Assembly: GCF_002245495.1 (NCBI RefSeq)
Contig: NZ_NQJF01000010.1
Coordinates: 124,001-188,000, forward strand
Source: Oceanimonas baumannii
GTDB lineage: Bacteria; Pseudomonadota; Gammaproteobacteria; Enterobacterales; Aeromonadaceae
DNA: 64,000 nucleotides
Reading direction: 5' to 3'
The notes under the pieces were generated by a model that was given only the letters and a program-made list of their open reading frames with translations, ran no database searches and had not been told where the DNA came from. Of the stretch, positions 46,677 to 60,078 are shown one piece after another; the stretch's first letter is position 1, and every line of letters starts with the position of its first letter. Position numbers and translations under genes: made by a program.

Positions 46677-48161
46677 TTAACCGCCAACGGCGATGTTTTT
46701 CATGTCGGTCATGTAGGCACGCAGGGTCTTGCCGATGCTTTCCACCGGATGGTTGCGAATGGCCTCATTCACGTCGATCAGGCGACGGTTGTCGACAGAG
46801 TTGGACTCAACAGTGATAGTCTTGCCAATCACGTCAGTGCCAACCTTCGGCATGAAGTGTTCGCGCAGCAGCGGTACCGCGGCGTTGGCGAACAGGTAGT
46901 TACCGTATTCGGCGGTATCGGAGATAACCACGTTCATTTCGTACAGACGCTTGCGAGCCACGGTGTTGGCGATCAGCGGCAGTTCGTGCAGAGACTCGTA
47001 GTAGGCAGACTCGTCGATGATACCGGACGCGGTCATGGCTTCGAAGGCCAGTTCTACGCCGGCCTTAACCATGGCCACCAGCAGAATGCCGTTGTCGAAG
47101 TATTCCTGCTCGCCGATGGCTGCGTCGGTGGCCGGGTACTGCTCGAAGCTGGTTTCGGCAGTTTCTTCACGCCAGGTCAGCAGGTCGTGGTCATCCTTGG
47201 CCCAGTCGGCCATCATGCCGGCAGAAAAGTGGCCCTGGATGATGTCATCCATGTGCTTGTTGAACAGCGGACGCATCAGTTCTTTCAGCTCTTCGGCCAG
47301 GTCGAAGGCCTTGATCTTGGCCGGGTTGGACAGGCGATCCATCATGTTGGTGATACCGCCCTGTTTCAGCGCTTCGGTGATGGTTTCCCAGCCGAACTGG
47401 ATCAGCTTGCCGGCGTAACCGGCGTCGATGCCGTCGGCTACCATTTTCTCGTGGCACACAATGGCACCGGCCTGCAGCATACCGCACAGAATGGTTTGCT
47501 CACCCATCAGGTCGGATTTGACTTCGGCGACGAAGGAAGACTCCAGTACGCCGGCACGGTCACCGCCGGTGGCAGAGGCCCAGGCCTTGGCGATGGCCAG
47601 ACCTTCACCCTGGGGATCGTTTTCCGGGTGAACGGCGATCAGGGTCGGTACACCAAAGCCACGCTTGTACTCTTCACGTACTTCGGTACCGGGGCACTTG
47701 GGAGCCACCATGACCACGGTCAGGTCCTTACGGATCTGCATGCCTTCTTCTACAATGTTGAAACCGTGGGAGTAACCCAGGGCGGCACCTTCCTTCATCA
47801 GCGGCATAACCGCGTTAACAGCGGAGGTATGCTGTTTGTCCGGAGTCAGGTTCATGACCAGGTCGGCAGTCGGGATCAGCTCTTCATAAGTGCCTACCTT
47901 GAAGCCGTTCTCGCTGGCCTGAACAAAGGATTTACGCTTTTCGGCAATGGCTTCGGCACGCAGGGCATAGGATACATCCAGACCGGAATCACGCATGTTC
48001 AGACCCTGGTTCAGACCCTGGGCACCACAGCCAACGATAACGACCTTTTTACCTTTCAGGTAGTTACAACCATCGGCGAACTCGCTGCGGTTCATAAAAC
48101 GACACTTGCCGAGCTGCTCGAGCTGCTGACGCAGGTTCAGGGTATTGAAATAGTTAGCCAT
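46677..48161 (-). CDS. ilvC: Ketol-acid reductoisomerase (class II, long form)
   Basis: A 494-residue KARI. N-terminal NADPH-binding [29 protein letters not shown], then two consecutive knotted C-terminal domains, as in the long enterobacterial form. It converts acetolactate or acetohydroxybutyrate to the dihydroxy acids of valine and isoleucine synthesis. TGGAGCAAAAGGTT precedes the chosen ATG ([13 protein letters not shown]); the frame stays open further upstream but without family similarity. It diverges from ilvY. Confidence 0.96.
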   Translation of the reverse strand: MANYFNTLNLRQQLEQLGKCRFMNRSEFADGCNYLKGKKVVIVGCGAQGLNQGLNMRDSGLDVSYALRAEAIAEKRKSFVQASENGFKVGTYEELIPTADLVMNLTPDKQHTSAVNAVMPLMKEGAALGYSHGFNIVEEGMQIRKDLTVVMVAPKCPGTEVREEYKRGFGVPTLIAVHPENDPQGEGLAIAKAWASATGGDRAGVLESSFVAEVKSDLMGEQTILCGMLQAGAIVCHEKMVADGIDAGYAGKLIQFGWETITEALKQGGITNMMDRLSNPAKIKAFDLAEELKELMRPLFNKHMDDIIQGHFSAGMMADWAKDDHDLLTWREETAETSFEQYPATDAAIGEQEYFDNGILLVAMVKAGVELAFEAMTASGIIDESAYYESLHELPLIANTVARKRLYEMNVVISDTAEYGNYLFANAAVPLLREHFMPKVGTDVIGKTITVESNSVDNRRLIDVNEAIRNHPVESIGKTLRAYMTDMKNIAVGG

Positions 48162-48296
48162 AACCTTTTGCTCCAATGAATCCATTACTTTTGAATATTT
48201 GCACCGTTTCCGGTGTCGACCCCAGCAATATACCCCAGGCGTGACATTGCCTGAAATGATATATTCGAAACAGAGTATTTCATTTGGTGCAATACG
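48162..48296. promoter_or_regulatory. Divergent ilvC-ilvY control region
   Basis: Nested dyads span 48245-48292: ATTGC...GCAAT outside and TGAAAT...ATTTCA inside, around an AT-rich centre. In E. coli IlvY binds tandem operators between these two genes and activates ilvC with acetolactate as inducer. The layout here is the same. Confidence 0.55.
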
Positions 48297-49196
48297 ATGG
48301 ACCTTCGTAACCTCGAACTGTTTGTTCATCTCAGCCAGAGTCTGCACTTTGGCCGTACCGCCGATGCCATGGCGGTCAGCCCGTCTACCCTGAGCCGGGC
48401 CATTCAGCGGCTGGAGCAGGAAGTGGGCTGCGAACTGCTGATGCGCGATAACCGCAGTGTGACACTCACGCCGGCAGGGCTGCAGTTACAGCAGTTTGCC
48501 GACGGCTGGCTGAGAGAATGGCAGCATATGCGGGACCAGCTAAAACATAATGACAGCCCGCTGCAGGGCCGGCTGCGGCTGTTCTGCTCGGTCACCGCCA
48601 GTTATTTTCTGCTGCCCGATATTCTGGCTCGCTTCCGCACCCGCTATCCGCAACTGGAATTGCGGCTGGAAACCGGTGATCCGGCCCTGGCCATCGACAA
48701 AATGCTGAGTGAAGAATCGGACCTGGCCATTGCCGCCCGCCCCGATGCCCTGCCTGCCAAGCTGGAGTTCATTCGACTGCAGACAGTGCCGCTGGTGTTT
48801 ATCGCGCCGCGCATTCCCTGCCTGGCCAACGAATTACTGCAACAGGAACCGGCAGACTGGAGCCGTATTCCGGTGATACTGCCGGATCAAGGGGTGGCCC
48901 GCAAACGCACCAACCAGTGGTTTCGTAACAAGGCCATCAGCCCGCATGTTTATGCCGAAGTCGCCGGCAACGAAGCCATTGTCGGCATGGTAGCGCTGGG
49001 CTGCGGTGTAGCCCTGGTACCCACAGCGGTGATCCGCCATAGCCCCATGGCCGACAAAATACGGCAACTGGACGTCACTCCCGATCTGAAACCTTTTGAG
49101 GTGGGTGTCTGCCTGCTGAAAAAGCGGCTGGATGATCCGCTGATCCGCGCCTTTCGCCAGATCGCCCTGCAACAAGCCAATCCCGAATCCCCATGA
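48297..49196 (+). CDS. ilvY: LysR-family activator IlvY
   Basis: A 299-residue LysR protein with the winged helix [44 protein letters not shown] and a substrate domain ([35 protein letters not shown]). The divergent position next to ilvC identifies it as IlvY, the acetolactate-responsive activator of ilvC. Confidence 0.93.
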   Translation: MDLRNLELFVHLSQSLHFGRTADAMAVSPSTLSRAIQRLEQEVGCELLMRDNRSVTLTPAGLQLQQFADGWLREWQHMRDQLKHNDSPLQGRLRLFCSVTASYFLLPDILARFRTRYPQLELRLETGDPALAIDKMLSEESDLAIAARPDALPAKLEFIRLQTVPLVFIAPRIPCLANELLQQEPADWSRIPVILPDQGVARKRTNQWFRNKAISPHVYAEVAGNEAIVGMVALGCGVALVPTAVIRHSPMADKIRQLDVTPDLKPFEVGVCLLKKRLDDPLIRAFRQIALQQANPESP

Positions 49197-49244
49197 GCCA
49201 CAGGATTGGGTTACAATAGCGGCAATATTTTAAGGAGAGCGACC

Positions 49245-49511
49245 ATGCTGGACCCGAAAAAACTGGAAGAAATCGCAAAGCAGATCCAGAGCAACATGCC
49301 CTCCGGGCTGAAGAACATGGGTGAGGAGGCAGAAAAACGCATTCGTACCGTGCTGCAGTCCCAACTGGGCAAGCTGGATGTAGTCACCCGGGAAGAATTT
49401 GATGTACAGACCAAAGTGCTGCTGCGCACCCGGGAAAAGCTGAACGAACTGGAATCCCGCCTGGCCCAGCTGGAACAACAGCTGGCCGATGGCCGCAATG
49501 ACCAGGAATGA
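49245..49511 (+). CDS. ubiK: Ubiquinone biosynthesis accessory factor UbiK
   Basis: An 88-residue BMFP-type protein: [21 protein letters not shown] with a C-terminal coiled coil ([18 protein letters not shown]). UbiK binds UbiJ (encoded at 61713-62330) and lipids in the aerobic ubiquinone assembly complex. AAGGAGAGCGACC precedes the ATG. Confidence 0.92.
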   Translation: MLDPKKLEEIAKQIQSNMPSGLKNMGEEAEKRIRTVLQSQLGKLDVVTREEFDVQTKVLLRTREKLNELESRLAQLEQQLADGRNDQE

Positions 49512-49704
49512 AGCCGAAACGCTGCGCCAGGCCTGCCTGGACGCGGCCTTAAACGCATATGAAGAAGGCGGTCTGCTGGGGTTATGCCAGCAGGGCCGCT
49601 TTGAGCTGGCGATGGAAGCCATTGGCCGACTCGATCTTGCCCCTTTTGTCGAACCCGGCAGCATCAGCCCCGGTGATAACCCACAAGGCGAAAGCAGCTT
49701 GTAG
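49489..49704 (+). CDS. Small hypothetical protein overlapping ubiK
   Basis: A 71-residue acidic, mostly helical protein ([43 protein letters not shown]). Its start (ATG 49489 or 49498) lies inside the end of ubiK, so translational coupling is likely. I do not recognise a characterised family. The codon use looks coding and the region has no other gene. Confidence 0.6.
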   Translation: MAAMTRNEAETLRQACLDAALNAYEEGGLLGLCQQGRFELAMEAIGRLDLAPFVEPGSISPGDNPQGESSL

Positions 49705-49826
49705 GTCCGGTCTCAAGCAGGTTGCAGGTGTTATATTCCATGCGTTTGCCCCCTCAATAAATTGGCCTCTACAAACGCACAATGCCGGGCAAGCCCGGCA
49801 TTGTTTTTGCTGAAGGAAAACCGAGT

Positions 49827-50522
49827 TTAAATAAACTCGTAGGCGTCACCGAACAGCCGCTCGGGATCCACACCCTTCTCTTTAAAGGCTTCCCGGGCCA
49901 CGCCTGCCATTTCAAAGCGGCCAGCCACATAGATGTCGTACCCGTTCAGGCTGGGGAAGTCTTCCATAATGGCGTCGTGCAGCAGGCCTGTTTTGCCCTG
50001 CCAGTGTTCACTGCCGTTCTGCACCACGGGCACATACGTCAGTTCTTTGTGCTCGGCCGCCCAGGCATTCAGCTCTTCATGTGCATAAAGATGCTCTTCC
50101 TGGCGTACTCCCCAGTAGATGAATACCGGCTTGTGCAGACCATCGGCCAGCATTTGCTGCAAAATGGAACGGGTATAGGCAAAACCGGTACCGCCCGCCA
50201 TCAGAATCACAGGGTGACGGGAGTCACGCAGATAGGCCTTACCCGCAGCCAGCTGTATGTCGATTTTCCCCTGTTCCTGCATGCGTCTCAGCACCTGCAG
50301 TGCATAGGTATTATCGGGCGAAGCGCCAATATGCAGCTCAACTTCACCATTCTCCAGAGGCTTGTTGGCAATGGAAAAAGGACGCTTATCGTCATCTGCC
50401 ATCACCACCAGCAAATACTGGCCCGGATTAAAGTCCACCACCTGCTCCGGCTTCAACCGAACATACCAGAGGGTGTCGGCCATTTCATGGAGCTCTTCAA
50501 CATTACAGCTAACTTTTTGCAT
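49827..50522 (-). CDS. fre: NAD(P)H-flavin reductase Fre
   Basis: A 231-residue ferredoxin-reductase-type protein with the flavin-binding RPFSIANKPLENGEVELHI and the nucleotide motif VILMAGGTGFAYTRSIL, ending in FGDAYEFI. It reduces free flavins with NAD(P)H. It starts two bases after the ubiD stop, so the two form an operon; Fre can supply reduced FMN to prenyl-FMN chemistry. Confidence 0.93.
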   Translation of the reverse strand: MQKVSCNVEELHEMADTLWYVRLKPEQVVDFNPGQYLLVVMADDDKRPFSIANKPLENGEVELHIGASPDNTYALQVLRRMQEQGKIDIQLAAGKAYLRDSRHPVILMAGGTGFAYTRSILQQMLADGLHKPVFIYWGVRQEEHLYAHEELNAWAAEHKELTYVPVVQNGSEHWQGKTGLLHDAIMEDFPSLNGYDIYVAGRFEMAGVAREAFKEKGVDPERLFGDAYEFI

Positions 50523-50524
50523 GA

Positions 50525-52024
50525 CTATCCTTTGATTTCACTCTGTTCTGCACTCGCGTTCAGGATCCCGAGTTGGTCCCACAGCGTATCGACCCGTTGT
50601 TTGACCTCGTCCGTCATCACGATAGGTTCGCCCCACTCCCGGTTGGTTTCTCCCGGCCACTTGTTGGTGGCATCCAGGCCCATTTTAGAGCCCAGACCGG
50701 ATACCGGTGAAGCGAAGTCCAGATAGTCGATGGGGGTGTGCTCAATCAATGTGGTATCCCGTGCCGGGTCCATTCGGGTCGTAATGGCCCAGATCACGTC
50801 GTTCCAGTCTCTGGCATTGATGTCGTCGTCACACACGATAACGAACTTGGTGTACATAAATTGGCGTAAAAACGACCAAACGCCCAGCATGACACGTTTG
50901 GCATGTCCGGGGTAGCGCTTTTTCATGGTCACGACCGCCATACGGTAAGAACAGCCTTCCGGTGGCAGGTAGAAATCCACGATTTCCGGAAATTGTTTTT
51001 GCAGTATTGGCACAAACACTTCGTTAAGCGCCACGCCCAGCACCGCCGGCTCATCCGGCGGGCGACCGGTATAAGTGGAGTGGTAAATGGCATCACGACG
51101 ACGCGTGATCCGCTCCACGGTAAAAACCGGAAACTCATCGATCTCGTTGTAGTAGCCGGTATGATCACCGTAAGGCCCTTCCGGTGCCATCTCTCCGGGA
51201 TAAATATGCCCTTCCAGTACGATCTCGGCGCTGGCCGGAACTTCCAGATCGGACCCGATACACTTAACCACCTCGGTGCGGCTGCCTCTGAGCAGACCGG
51301 CAAAGGCGTATTCCGACAAGGTATCGGGCACCGGTGTTACCGCACCGAGAATGGTGGCCGGATCGGCACCCAGCGCTACTGCCACCGGATAAGGTTTACC
51401 GGGGTTGGCTTCCTGCCACTCACGAAAATCAAGCGCACCGCCCCGATGGCTGAGCCAGCGCATGATCACCTTGTTCTTGCCCAGTACCTGCTGACGGTAG
51501 ATCCCCAAATTCTGGCGTTTTTTATAGGGCCCCCGGGTGATGGTCAGACCCCAGGTGATCAACGGCGCAGCATCGCCGGGCCAGCAGTGCTGAACCGGTA
51601 TCCGGGTCAGATCTACCTCGTCACCTTCCTGGACCACTTCCTGGCAGGGAACACTTTTCAGCCGTTTGACCGGCATATTGAGCACCTGCTTGAAAATAGG
51701 CAGCTTTTCCATCAGTTCTTTCAGGCCCTTGGGTGGCTCCGGCTCTTTCAGGTAGGAAAGCCAGCGGCCCACTTCCCGCAGCGCACCAACGTCCGGCTGC
51801 CCCATGCCCATGGCCACTCGTTTGGGAGTGCCGAACAGGTTACCCAGCACCGGCATGTCATAGCCCTTGGGGTTTTCAAACAACAGCGCCGGGCCGCCCG
51901 CCCTGAGAGTGCGATCACAGATCTCGGTCATTTCCAGGTAAGGGTCAATTTCCTGGTGAATACGCTTCAGCTCGCCCTGGGCTTCAAGCTGCGCGATAAA
52001 ATCTCGTAAATCCTTGTATTTCAT
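50525..52024 (-). CDS. ubiD: 4-hydroxy-3-polyprenylbenzoate decarboxylase UbiD
   Basis: A 499-residue UbiD-family decarboxylase, very close in length to E. coli UbiD (497). Markers include [23 protein letters not shown], the prenyl-FMN region ([19 protein letters not shown]...HRGGALDF) and the catalytic EAEI-equivalent segment [26 protein letters not shown]. It performs the decarboxylation step of ubiquinone synthesis. Confidence 0.96.
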   Translation of the reverse strand: MKYKDLRDFIAQLEAQGELKRIHQEIDPYLEMTEICDRTLRAGGPALLFENPKGYDMPVLGNLFGTPKRVAMGMGQPDVGALREVGRWLSYLKEPEPPKGLKELMEKLPIFKQVLNMPVKRLKSVPCQEVVQEGDEVDLTRIPVQHCWPGDAAPLITWGLTITRGPYKKRQNLGIYRQQVLGKNKVIMRWLSHRGGALDFREWQEANPGKPYPVAVALGADPATILGAVTPVPDTLSEYAFAGLLRGSRTEVVKCIGSDLEVPASAEIVLEGHIYPGEMAPEGPYGDHTGYYNEIDEFPVFTVERITRRRDAIYHSTYTGRPPDEPAVLGVALNEVFVPILQKQFPEIVDFYLPPEGCSYRMAVVTMKKRYPGHAKRVMLGVWSFLRQFMYTKFVIVCDDDINARDWNDVIWAITTRMDPARDTTLIEHTPIDYLDFASPVSGLGSKMGLDATNKWPGETNREWGEPIVMTDEVKQRVDTLWDQLGILNASAEQSEIKG

Positions 52025-52094
52025 AGGTAGTTCCGAGTGTCTCGAGTGGCATGAGGATTATACCCACTTTCATGGCTGGGTGTACCAAACAACA

Positions 52095-52121
52095 AAAAAC
52101 CGCGGCAAGCCGCGGTTTTTT
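52095..52121 (-). terminator. Terminator between rho and ubiD
   Basis: CCGCGG arms (52100-52105 and 52110-52115) with loop CAAG have A residues before and T residues after, so the hairpin can act in both directions. It lies just after the rho stop on the minus strand. Confidence 0.85.
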
Positions 52122-52136
52122 CATGCTGGGTCAGTA

Positions 52137-53402
52137 TTATTTCTGCTGACGCTTCATGGCATCAAAGAACTCATCGTTGGTCTTGGTCATGGCCAGCTTG
52201 TCGATCAGGAACTCAATGCCGTCGATTTCACCCATTGGATGAACAATCTTGCGCAGTATCCACATCTTCTGCAGCTCTTCCGAGGTGGTGAGCAGCTCTT
52301 CACGGCGGGTGCCGGAACGAGTGATGTCGATAGCCGGGTAAACCCGCTTCTCGGCAATCTTGCGGGACAGGTGCAGTTCCATGTTACCGGTGCCCTTGAA
52401 CTCTTCGTAAATCACGTCGTCCATCTTGGAACCGGTATCTACCAGAGCGGTAGCGATGATGGTCAGGCTGCCGCCCTCTTCCACATTACGGGCCGCACCG
52501 AAAAAGCGCTTGGGACGGTGCAAGGCATTGGCGTCTACACCACCGGTGAGTACCTTGCCGGAGCTCGGCACAACGGTGTTGTAGGCACGGGCCAGACGGG
52601 TGATGGAGTCGAGCAGGATCACCACGTCTTTCTTGTGTTCTACCAGACGCTTGGCCTTTTCGATCACCATATCAGCCACCTGCACGTGACGGGCAGCCGG
52701 TTCATCAAACGTAGAAGCAATGACTTCGCCTTTGACCATACGCTGCATCTCGGTCACTTCTTCCGGACGCTCGTCAATCAACAGCACAATCAGCACGCAC
52801 TCAGGGTGGTTATAAGCAATGCTCTGCGCAATGTTCTGCAGCAACATGGTCTTACCGGCCTTGGGCGGTGCCACAATCAGGCCCCGCTGACCTTTACCGA
52901 TGGGCGACGCCAGATCCAGCACCCGGGCGGTAATGTCTTCGGTAGAACCATTACCCCGCTCCATTTTCATGCGCTCGTTGGCATGCAGCGGAGTGAGGTT
53001 TTCAAACAGAATCTTATTGCGGGAGTTTTCGGGTTTGTCGAAATTGACCTGGCTTATCTTGAGCAAAGCGAAGTAGCGCTCACCTTCTTTCGGTGGCCGG
53101 ATCTTGCCGGAAATAGTGTCACCGGTGCGCAGGTTAAAGCGACGGATCTGGCTGGGCGACACATAGATATCGTCAGGGCCGGCCAGATAGGAGGAGTCAG
53201 CGCTGCGCAAAAAGCCGAAGCCGTCCTGCAGAATTTCGAGCACGCCATTGCCGAAGATATCTTCACCACTTTTGGCATGAGCTTTGAGGATAGCAAAGAT
53301 GATGTCTTGCTTGCGCAGACGGGCGAGGTTTTCCAGGCCCATGTTTTCCCCAAGCTTTATCAGCTCAGATACAGGGGTATTCTTGAGTTCAGTCAGATTC
53401 AT
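52137..53402 (-). CDS. rho: Transcription termination factor Rho
   Basis: A 421-residue Rho. It begins [36 protein letters not shown], with the RNA-binding cold-shock-like domain ([29 protein letters not shown]), the Walker A loop in [16 protein letters not shown], and the Q/R loops in the C-terminal half. It is a hexameric RNA helicase that ends transcription. Confidence 0.97.
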   Translation of the reverse strand: MNLTELKNTPVSELIKLGENMGLENLARLRKQDIIFAILKAHAKSGEDIFGNGVLEILQDGFGFLRSADSSYLAGPDDIYVSPSQIRRFNLRTGDTISGKIRPPKEGERYFALLKISQVNFDKPENSRNKILFENLTPLHANERMKMERGNGSTEDITARVLDLASPIGKGQRGLIVAPPKAGKTMLLQNIAQSIAYNHPECVLIVLLIDERPEEVTEMQRMVKGEVIASTFDEPAARHVQVADMVIEKAKRLVEHKKDVVILLDSITRLARAYNTVVPSSGKVLTGGVDANALHRPKRFFGAARNVEEGGSLTIIATALVDTGSKMDDVIYEEFKGTGNMELHLSRKIAEKRVYPAIDITRSGTRREELLTTSEELQKMWILRKIVHPMGEIDGIEFLIDKLAMTKTNDEFFDAMKRQQK

Positions 53403-53551
53403 AGTGGTGAGTGTCTATCAACCAGGAATGTCAAATGGTCAGAATAATCTGCCGGATTGATGAATTAATTAAGAAGAGCCTTAAAGGCACAAATAGGCTA
53501 GCAAACGAACAATAAACTAGCACCAAAAAAGAAATGCGTCTAGCAAAAACC

Positions 53552-53575
53552 ACAAGGGGTGCCTTGCGCACCCCT
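53552..53575 (-). terminator. Terminator after trxA
   Basis: On the minus strand AAGGGGTGC pairs with GCACCCCTT, followed by GTGGTTTTTGC. It lies just past the trxA stop and upstream of rho. Confidence 0.75.
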
Positions 53576-53583
53576 TGCTGAGA

Positions 53584-53910
53584 TTACAGATTGGCGTCCA
53601 GAAACTCTTTCAGCTGAGTCTTGGACAAAGCACCAACCTTGGTCGCCGCCACTTCGCCGTTTTTGAACAGCAACAGTGTAGGAATGCCACGGATACCATA
53701 CTTGGGAGCGGTTTCTGCATTCTGATCAATATTCAGCTTGGCAACGGTTACCTTGCCTTCATATTCACCGGCCACCTCATCAAGGATAGGGGCGATCATC
53801 TTACAAGGACCACACCACTCGGCCCAGAAATCTACCAGCACCGGGCCTTCAGCCTTGATGACGTCTGCATCGAAGCTGGCATCGGTCAGCTGAACAATTT
53901 TGTCACTCAT
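53584..53910 (-). CDS. trxA: Thioredoxin 1
   Basis: A 108-residue thioredoxin starting at the ATG at 53910 ([22 protein letters not shown]), with GGAGTTGGAG before it. The active site WCGPC is in [20 protein letters not shown]. It is the general dithiol reductant of the cytosol. A position next to rho is conserved in gammaproteobacteria. Confidence 0.96.
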   Translation of the reverse strand: MSDKIVQLTDASFDADVIKAEGPVLVDFWAEWCGPCKMIAPILDEVAGEYEGKVTVAKLNIDQNAETAPKYGIRGIPTLLLFKNGEVAATKVGALSKTQLKEFLDANL

Positions 53911-54025
53911 CTCCAACTCCAGTCAGTTTTGCCCTTCAAAAACACACAACAAAAGGGCAATTTAGTTGGCCTATTTCAAATGATCCTGTTTATTATTGCA
54001 AGCCTAACCTGATAATCTGAATGCT

Positions 54026-55330
54026 ATGAGCAAAACACACCTTACTGAAACCAAATTCGCCCAGCTGGGCCTGCAACCACAGGTGCAGGCCGGGCTGGAA
54101 GCCAAAGGATTTCACAACTGTACGCCGATTCAGGCGTTATCGTTACCGCTGCTGCTGACCGGAAAGGACATCGCCGGCCAGGCCCAGACCGGTACCGGCA
54201 AAACCATTGCCTTTCTCGCTGCCACCTTTAACCATCTGCTGACTACCCCCGCCCCCGCCGATCGCAAAATCAATCAGCCCCGCGCCATCATCATGGCCCC
54301 GACCCGGGAGCTGGCGGTGCAGATCCATAATGATGCCGATACCCTGAGCGACAGTACCGGTCTCAAGCTGGGTCTCGCCTATGGCGGCGATGGTTATGAA
54401 AAGCAGACTCAGGTGCTGAATGAAGGTGTTGATATTCTTATTGGCACCACCGGCCGTATTATCGACTTCTTCAAACAGAAGGTGATCAGTCTGGACGCCA
54501 TTCAGGTGGTGGTGCTGGACGAAGCGGATCGCATGTTTGATCTGGGCTTTATCAAGGACATTCGCTTTTTGTTCCGTCGCATGCCGCCGGCCAGCCAGCG
54601 TCAGAACATGTTGTTTTCCGCCACCCTGTCACTCAGAGTACAGGAGCTGGCCTATGAACACATGAACGACCCTGAACATGTGCAGGTAGAGCCGGAGCAG
54701 AAAACCGGTGTACGTATAAAGGAAGAGCTGTTCTATCCTGCTCAGGAAGAAAAAATGCTGCTGTTGCTGACACTGATGGAGGAAGAATGGCCCGATAAAG
54801 CCATTGTCTTCGCCAACACCAAGCACAGTTGCGAGGAAGTCTACGCATGGCTTAAGGCCGACAACCACAGAGTGGGTCTGCTGACCGGTGATGTACCCCA
54901 GAAGAAGCGTCTTAAAATTCTGGAAGACTTCACCGGAGGTGCGCTCGACATTCTGGTTGCCACCGACGTCGCCGCCCGTGGTCTTCATATTCCTGATGTA
55001 AGCCATGTCTTTAACTACGATCTGCCCGATGATGCTGAAGACTATGTGCACCGTATTGGCCGTACCGGTCGTGCAGGTGCCAGTGGTTGCTCCATCAGTT
55101 TTGCCTGCGAAGAATATGTGTTCAACCTGCCCGCGGTGGAAACCTATATCGAGCATGAAATTCCGGTGAGCAAATATGATCGCGAAGCCCTGCTGGACGA
55201 TGTGGCTCCACCCAAACGGATCCACCATCACCGGGCCGGCATGAACCGGACTGTGCGGGATCGCCAGGGTGGCGGGCAACGCCGTTCCGGTGGTAACCGT
55301 GGCCGCCGGCCTCAGGGCAACCGGAACTGA
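54026..55330 (+). CDS. rhlB: DEAD-box RNA helicase RhlB
   Basis: A 434-residue helicase with a Q motif ([16 protein letters not shown]), [22 protein letters not shown] (LFSATL), and the C-terminal [11 protein letters not shown] and [10 protein letters not shown] motifs. A basic Arg/Gly-rich tail ends the protein. RhlB is the degradosome helicase. It diverges from trxA and is followed by gppA after five bases, as in E. coli and relatives. Confidence 0.95.
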   Translation: MSKTHLTETKFAQLGLQPQVQAGLEAKGFHNCTPIQALSLPLLLTGKDIAGQAQTGTGKTIAFLAATFNHLLTTPAPADRKINQPRAIIMAPTRELAVQIHNDADTLSDSTGLKLGLAYGGDGYEKQTQVLNEGVDILIGTTGRIIDFFKQKVISLDAIQVVVLDEADRMFDLGFIKDIRFLFRRMPPASQRQNMLFSATLSLRVQELAYEHMNDPEHVQVEPEQKTGVRIKEELFYPAQEEKMLLLLTLMEEEWPDKAIVFANTKHSCEEVYAWLKADNHRVGLLTGDVPQKKRLKILEDFTGGALDILVATDVAARGLHIPDVSHVFNYDLPDDAEDYVHRIGRTGRAGASGCSISFACEEYVFNLPAVETYIEHEIPVSKYDREALLDDVAPPKRIHHHRAGMNRTVRDRQGGGQRRSGGNRGRRPQGNRN

Positions 55331-55335
55331 ATTCC

Positions 55336-56814
55336 GTGCAGAACCCGTCGCTGTATGCCGCCATCGATCTGGGCTCCAACAGCTTTCATATGCTGCTGGT
55401 ACAGCAGGTGGCCGGTACCGCTCGCACCATGGCCAAGGTAAAGCGTAAGGTTCGCCTGGCCACCGGTCTGCAGCCCGATGGCAGCCTGGATCAGGCGGCC
55501 ATGGAGCGAGGCTGGGACTGTCTCAGACTGTTTGCCGAGCAATTGCAGGATGTCCCCGCCGATCAGGTGCGTATTGTCGGCACTGCCACACTGCGGCTGG
55601 CAACCAATATCGATGTTTTCCTGGCTCGCGCCGAAGATATTCTTGGCCACCCCATCCGCATCATCTCCGGAGAGGAAGAAGCCGCGACCATTTATCAGGG
55701 CGTGGCCTGGACTTCATCCGGAAGCGGGCGACGGCTGGTTATCGACATTGGCGGTGCCAGTACTGAACTGATTATCGGGGAAGGCACATCGGCGACTCTG
55801 CTCAACAGCCTGAATATGGGCTGCGTAACCTGGCTGAAACGCTACTTTCCTGAAGATGAGTTAACTCATGCCCGTTTTGAGCAGGCCATTGGCGCCGCTC
55901 AAGCCGAGTTGTCGGGCGTGGCGGCAGACTATCTTAAGCTGGGCTGGCAGCATGCCTTTGGCGCATCCGGTACTGTCCAGGCCATTCAGGAAATCATGAT
56001 GGCGCAGGGTGAAAATGAGCATATTACGCTGGCCAGACTACACCAGATGAAAGAGCAGGCCATCGCCTGTGGCAATATTAAGCAATTAAAACTGCACGGA
56101 TTAACCCCCGAGCGAGCACCGGTGTTTGCGTCCGGTCTGGCCATTTTAATCGCCCTGTTTGGGACCCTTGGCATCAACAGTATGGTGCTGGCCGGCGGAG
56201 CCCTGCGGGAAGGCCTTATCTACAGCATGCTCGGCACCCGCAGGAACTGTGATGCCCAGGACAGAACCATTGACAGTCTGATCGCCCGTTATCAGCTGGA
56301 CCGGGAACAGGGAGAACGCGTGCGTAACACGGCCCTGCTTGCTCTGAGGCAACTGCAACCGGCAGCCGGCAGTGACGAAGTCTGCATGCTGTCCCGGGCC
56401 GCCATGCTTTATGAGCTGGGCCTGTGCATCGAGTACAAGAAAGCACCGGAACACGCTGCCTATATTATCCGTCATATCGATCTGCCTGGCTTTACCGCTC
56501 CCCAGAAAAGCCTGCTGGCCGCCCTGCTGCTGAACCAGCGGGATGATTTTCATATGGAAGCGCTGCATGCTCAGTGTGCCATGGACGGAGAACGCGCTGT
56601 GTTGCTGGTCCGGCTGCTGCGTCTGGCCATTATCCTGTGCCTGCGCCGCACCCAGGGCACGGTTCCCGCTTTCACACTGCGGACCGACGGCCACCGGCTT
56701 ATCCTTAGCCTGCCCACAGGCTGGTGTAAACACCATTATCTGCGCGCCAGTGAGCTGCATGCAGAAGCGCTCCGCCAGACCGGCCAGGGCTGGTCACTGG
56801 ACATAGTGGAAGCA

Positions 56815-56817
<3 letters not shown>
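55336..56817 (+). CDS. gppA: Guanosine pentaphosphate phosphatase GppA (Ppx/GppA family)
   Basis: A 493-residue protein with a GTG start just after rhlB. Its ASKHA-fold phosphatase motifs are YAAIDLGSNSFHMLLV, RIISGEEEAATIYQGVA, VIDIGGASTELIIGEG and MVLAGGALREGLIYSML, followed by a helical HD-like C-terminal domain. It converts pppGpp to ppGpp and can act on polyphosphate. Confidence 0.94.
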
Positions 56818-58639
<1,822 letters not shown>

Positions 58640-58643
<4 letters not shown>

Positions 58644-59386
58644 GGCGTTGTTTCCTGTTCATCGTCCTCTTCCTTGCGCACATAAAAACGGCCAAAGAAG
58701 ACACCAATCTCAAACAGCAGCCACATGGGAATGGCCAGCAGAGTCTGGGAAATTACATCCGGCGGCGTCAGGAACATTCCCACAATAAATACCACCACCA
58801 CCACATAAGGACGCTTGGCAGCCAGATCCTTAGGTGTGGTCACCCCGGTCCAGCACAGCAGGATGGTGGCAATGGGGATCTCAAAAGCGATACCAAAAGC
58901 AATAAACAGCCCCAGCACAAAGTCCAGATAACTGGCGATGTCGGTGGCAATAGTCACTCCTTCCGGGGCCATGCTGGTGAAAAAGCCGAATGCCAGCGGA
59001 AAGACCACAAAATAGGCAAAGGCGGCACCGGCATAAAACAGCAGGGCGCTGGAAAACACCAGTGGTGCAATCAACCTCTTCTCATGCTTGTACAGACCGG
59101 GGGCAATAAAGGCCCATACCTGATAAAGCACGATGGGAACAGCCGCAAAGAAAGACACAATCAGCGTCAGCTTGAGCGGTGTCAGGAAGGGCGTGGCAAC
59201 GCCAGTGGCGATCATGCCAGCACCTTCCGGCAGCTGTTTCAGCAAAGGGGTAGCCAGCAGGCTGTAAATATCATTGGCAAAATAAACCAGCCCCAAAAAT
59301 ACCACCAGCACGGCGACCAGAGCACGCAACAGGCGCGTCCTCAGCTCCACCAGGTGGCCGATCAGGGGCTGCTGTGATTCAGTCAT
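58640..59386 (-). CDS. tatC: Sec-independent translocase subunit TatC
   Basis: A 248-residue six-helix membrane protein, [26 protein letters not shown] at the N-terminus (the conserved HLxELRxR) and [12 protein letters not shown] later. TatC with TatB recognises the twin-arginine signal peptide. Its start overlaps tatB by four bases and its end overlaps tatD. Confidence 0.96.
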
Positions 59387-59736
59387 TCAGAAGGTTTCCG
59401 GGGCTCTGTGTTAGCGGACTCATCCGCACCTTGATCGGGCCGTTTTTCATAGGGCCGGTTGACCGAGGCGGCGGCGTCTTTCAGTTGGTCGATGGATTGC
59501 TGCAGCTCGGGGCTGAGATCCTTCATGCCGAGTTGCTCGGCCTTTTTCAGATCCCGGTGCAGCTCTTCCATTTTCAGCTCCTGGGAAAGCTCGGTTTTCA
59601 CCGCGTTAGCGGTATCCCGTACCGTTCTGAACATGCGGGACACGGTGCGAATAGCCACGGGCAGGCGCTCGGGACCGAGCACTACCAACCCAATGACCGA
59701 AATGACCACCAGTTCCCAAAAACCGATATCGAACAT
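59383..59736 (-). CDS. tatB: Sec-independent translocase subunit TatB
   Basis: A 117-residue protein with the N-terminal helix [30 protein letters not shown] (the TatB Glu and GP hinge), an amphipathic helix and a charged C-terminal tail. Forms the receptor complex with TatC. Confidence 0.95.
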   Translation of the reverse strand: MFDIGFWELVVISVIGLVVLGPERLPVAIRTVSRMFRTVRDTANAVKTELSQELKMEELHRDLKKAEQLGMKDLSPELQQSIDQLKDAAASVNRPYEKRPDQGADESANTEPRKPSE

Positions 59737-59739
59737 GAC

Positions 59740-59994
59740 TTATACCCGATCTTTGTCTTTGGCCTTGTCCTGCTCGTTCAGTGGCTCGGCCTGCTCGTTC
59801 TTGTCGGCCAGTTTTTGCTGTTCGAAGTCGGCATCTTTGCTCTTTTTGTCTTGCTCATCATCGCTCATGGCTTTTTTAAAGCCCTTAACCGCCGAGCCCA
59901 GATCACTGCCCATACCACGCAGCTTTTTGGTTCCGAACAACAGCACCACGATGAGTACCACAATAAGCAGTTGCCAGATACTGATTCCACCCAT
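59740..59994 (-). CDS. tatA: Sec-independent translocase subunit TatA
   Basis: An 84-residue protein: membrane helix [21 protein letters not shown], hinge [12 protein letters not shown], amphipathic helix [10 protein letters not shown], and a charged tail. It forms the pore for folded proteins. First gene of the tatABCD operon. Confidence 0.96.
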   Translation of the reverse strand: MGGISIWQLLIVVLIVVLLFGTKKLRGMGSDLGSAVKGFKKAMSDDEQDKKSKDADFEQQKLADKNEQAEPLNEQDKAKDKDRV

Positions 59995-60078
59995 AACTCA
60001 TTTTTTCCTTTGCAAACAGTGAACGATAAAGGGCTATTATATTGCAGGTATATGACGATTATTTGATAGCGGATCAAA

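Noticed and set aside
46527-48179. A 550-residue open frame antisense to ilvC
   Set aside because: It mirrors the strongly biased codon use of ilvC and has no start signal; ilvC is unambiguous on the other strand.
52014-53447. A 477-residue open frame antisense to rho
   Set aside because: It covers rho exactly and is explained by its codon bias.
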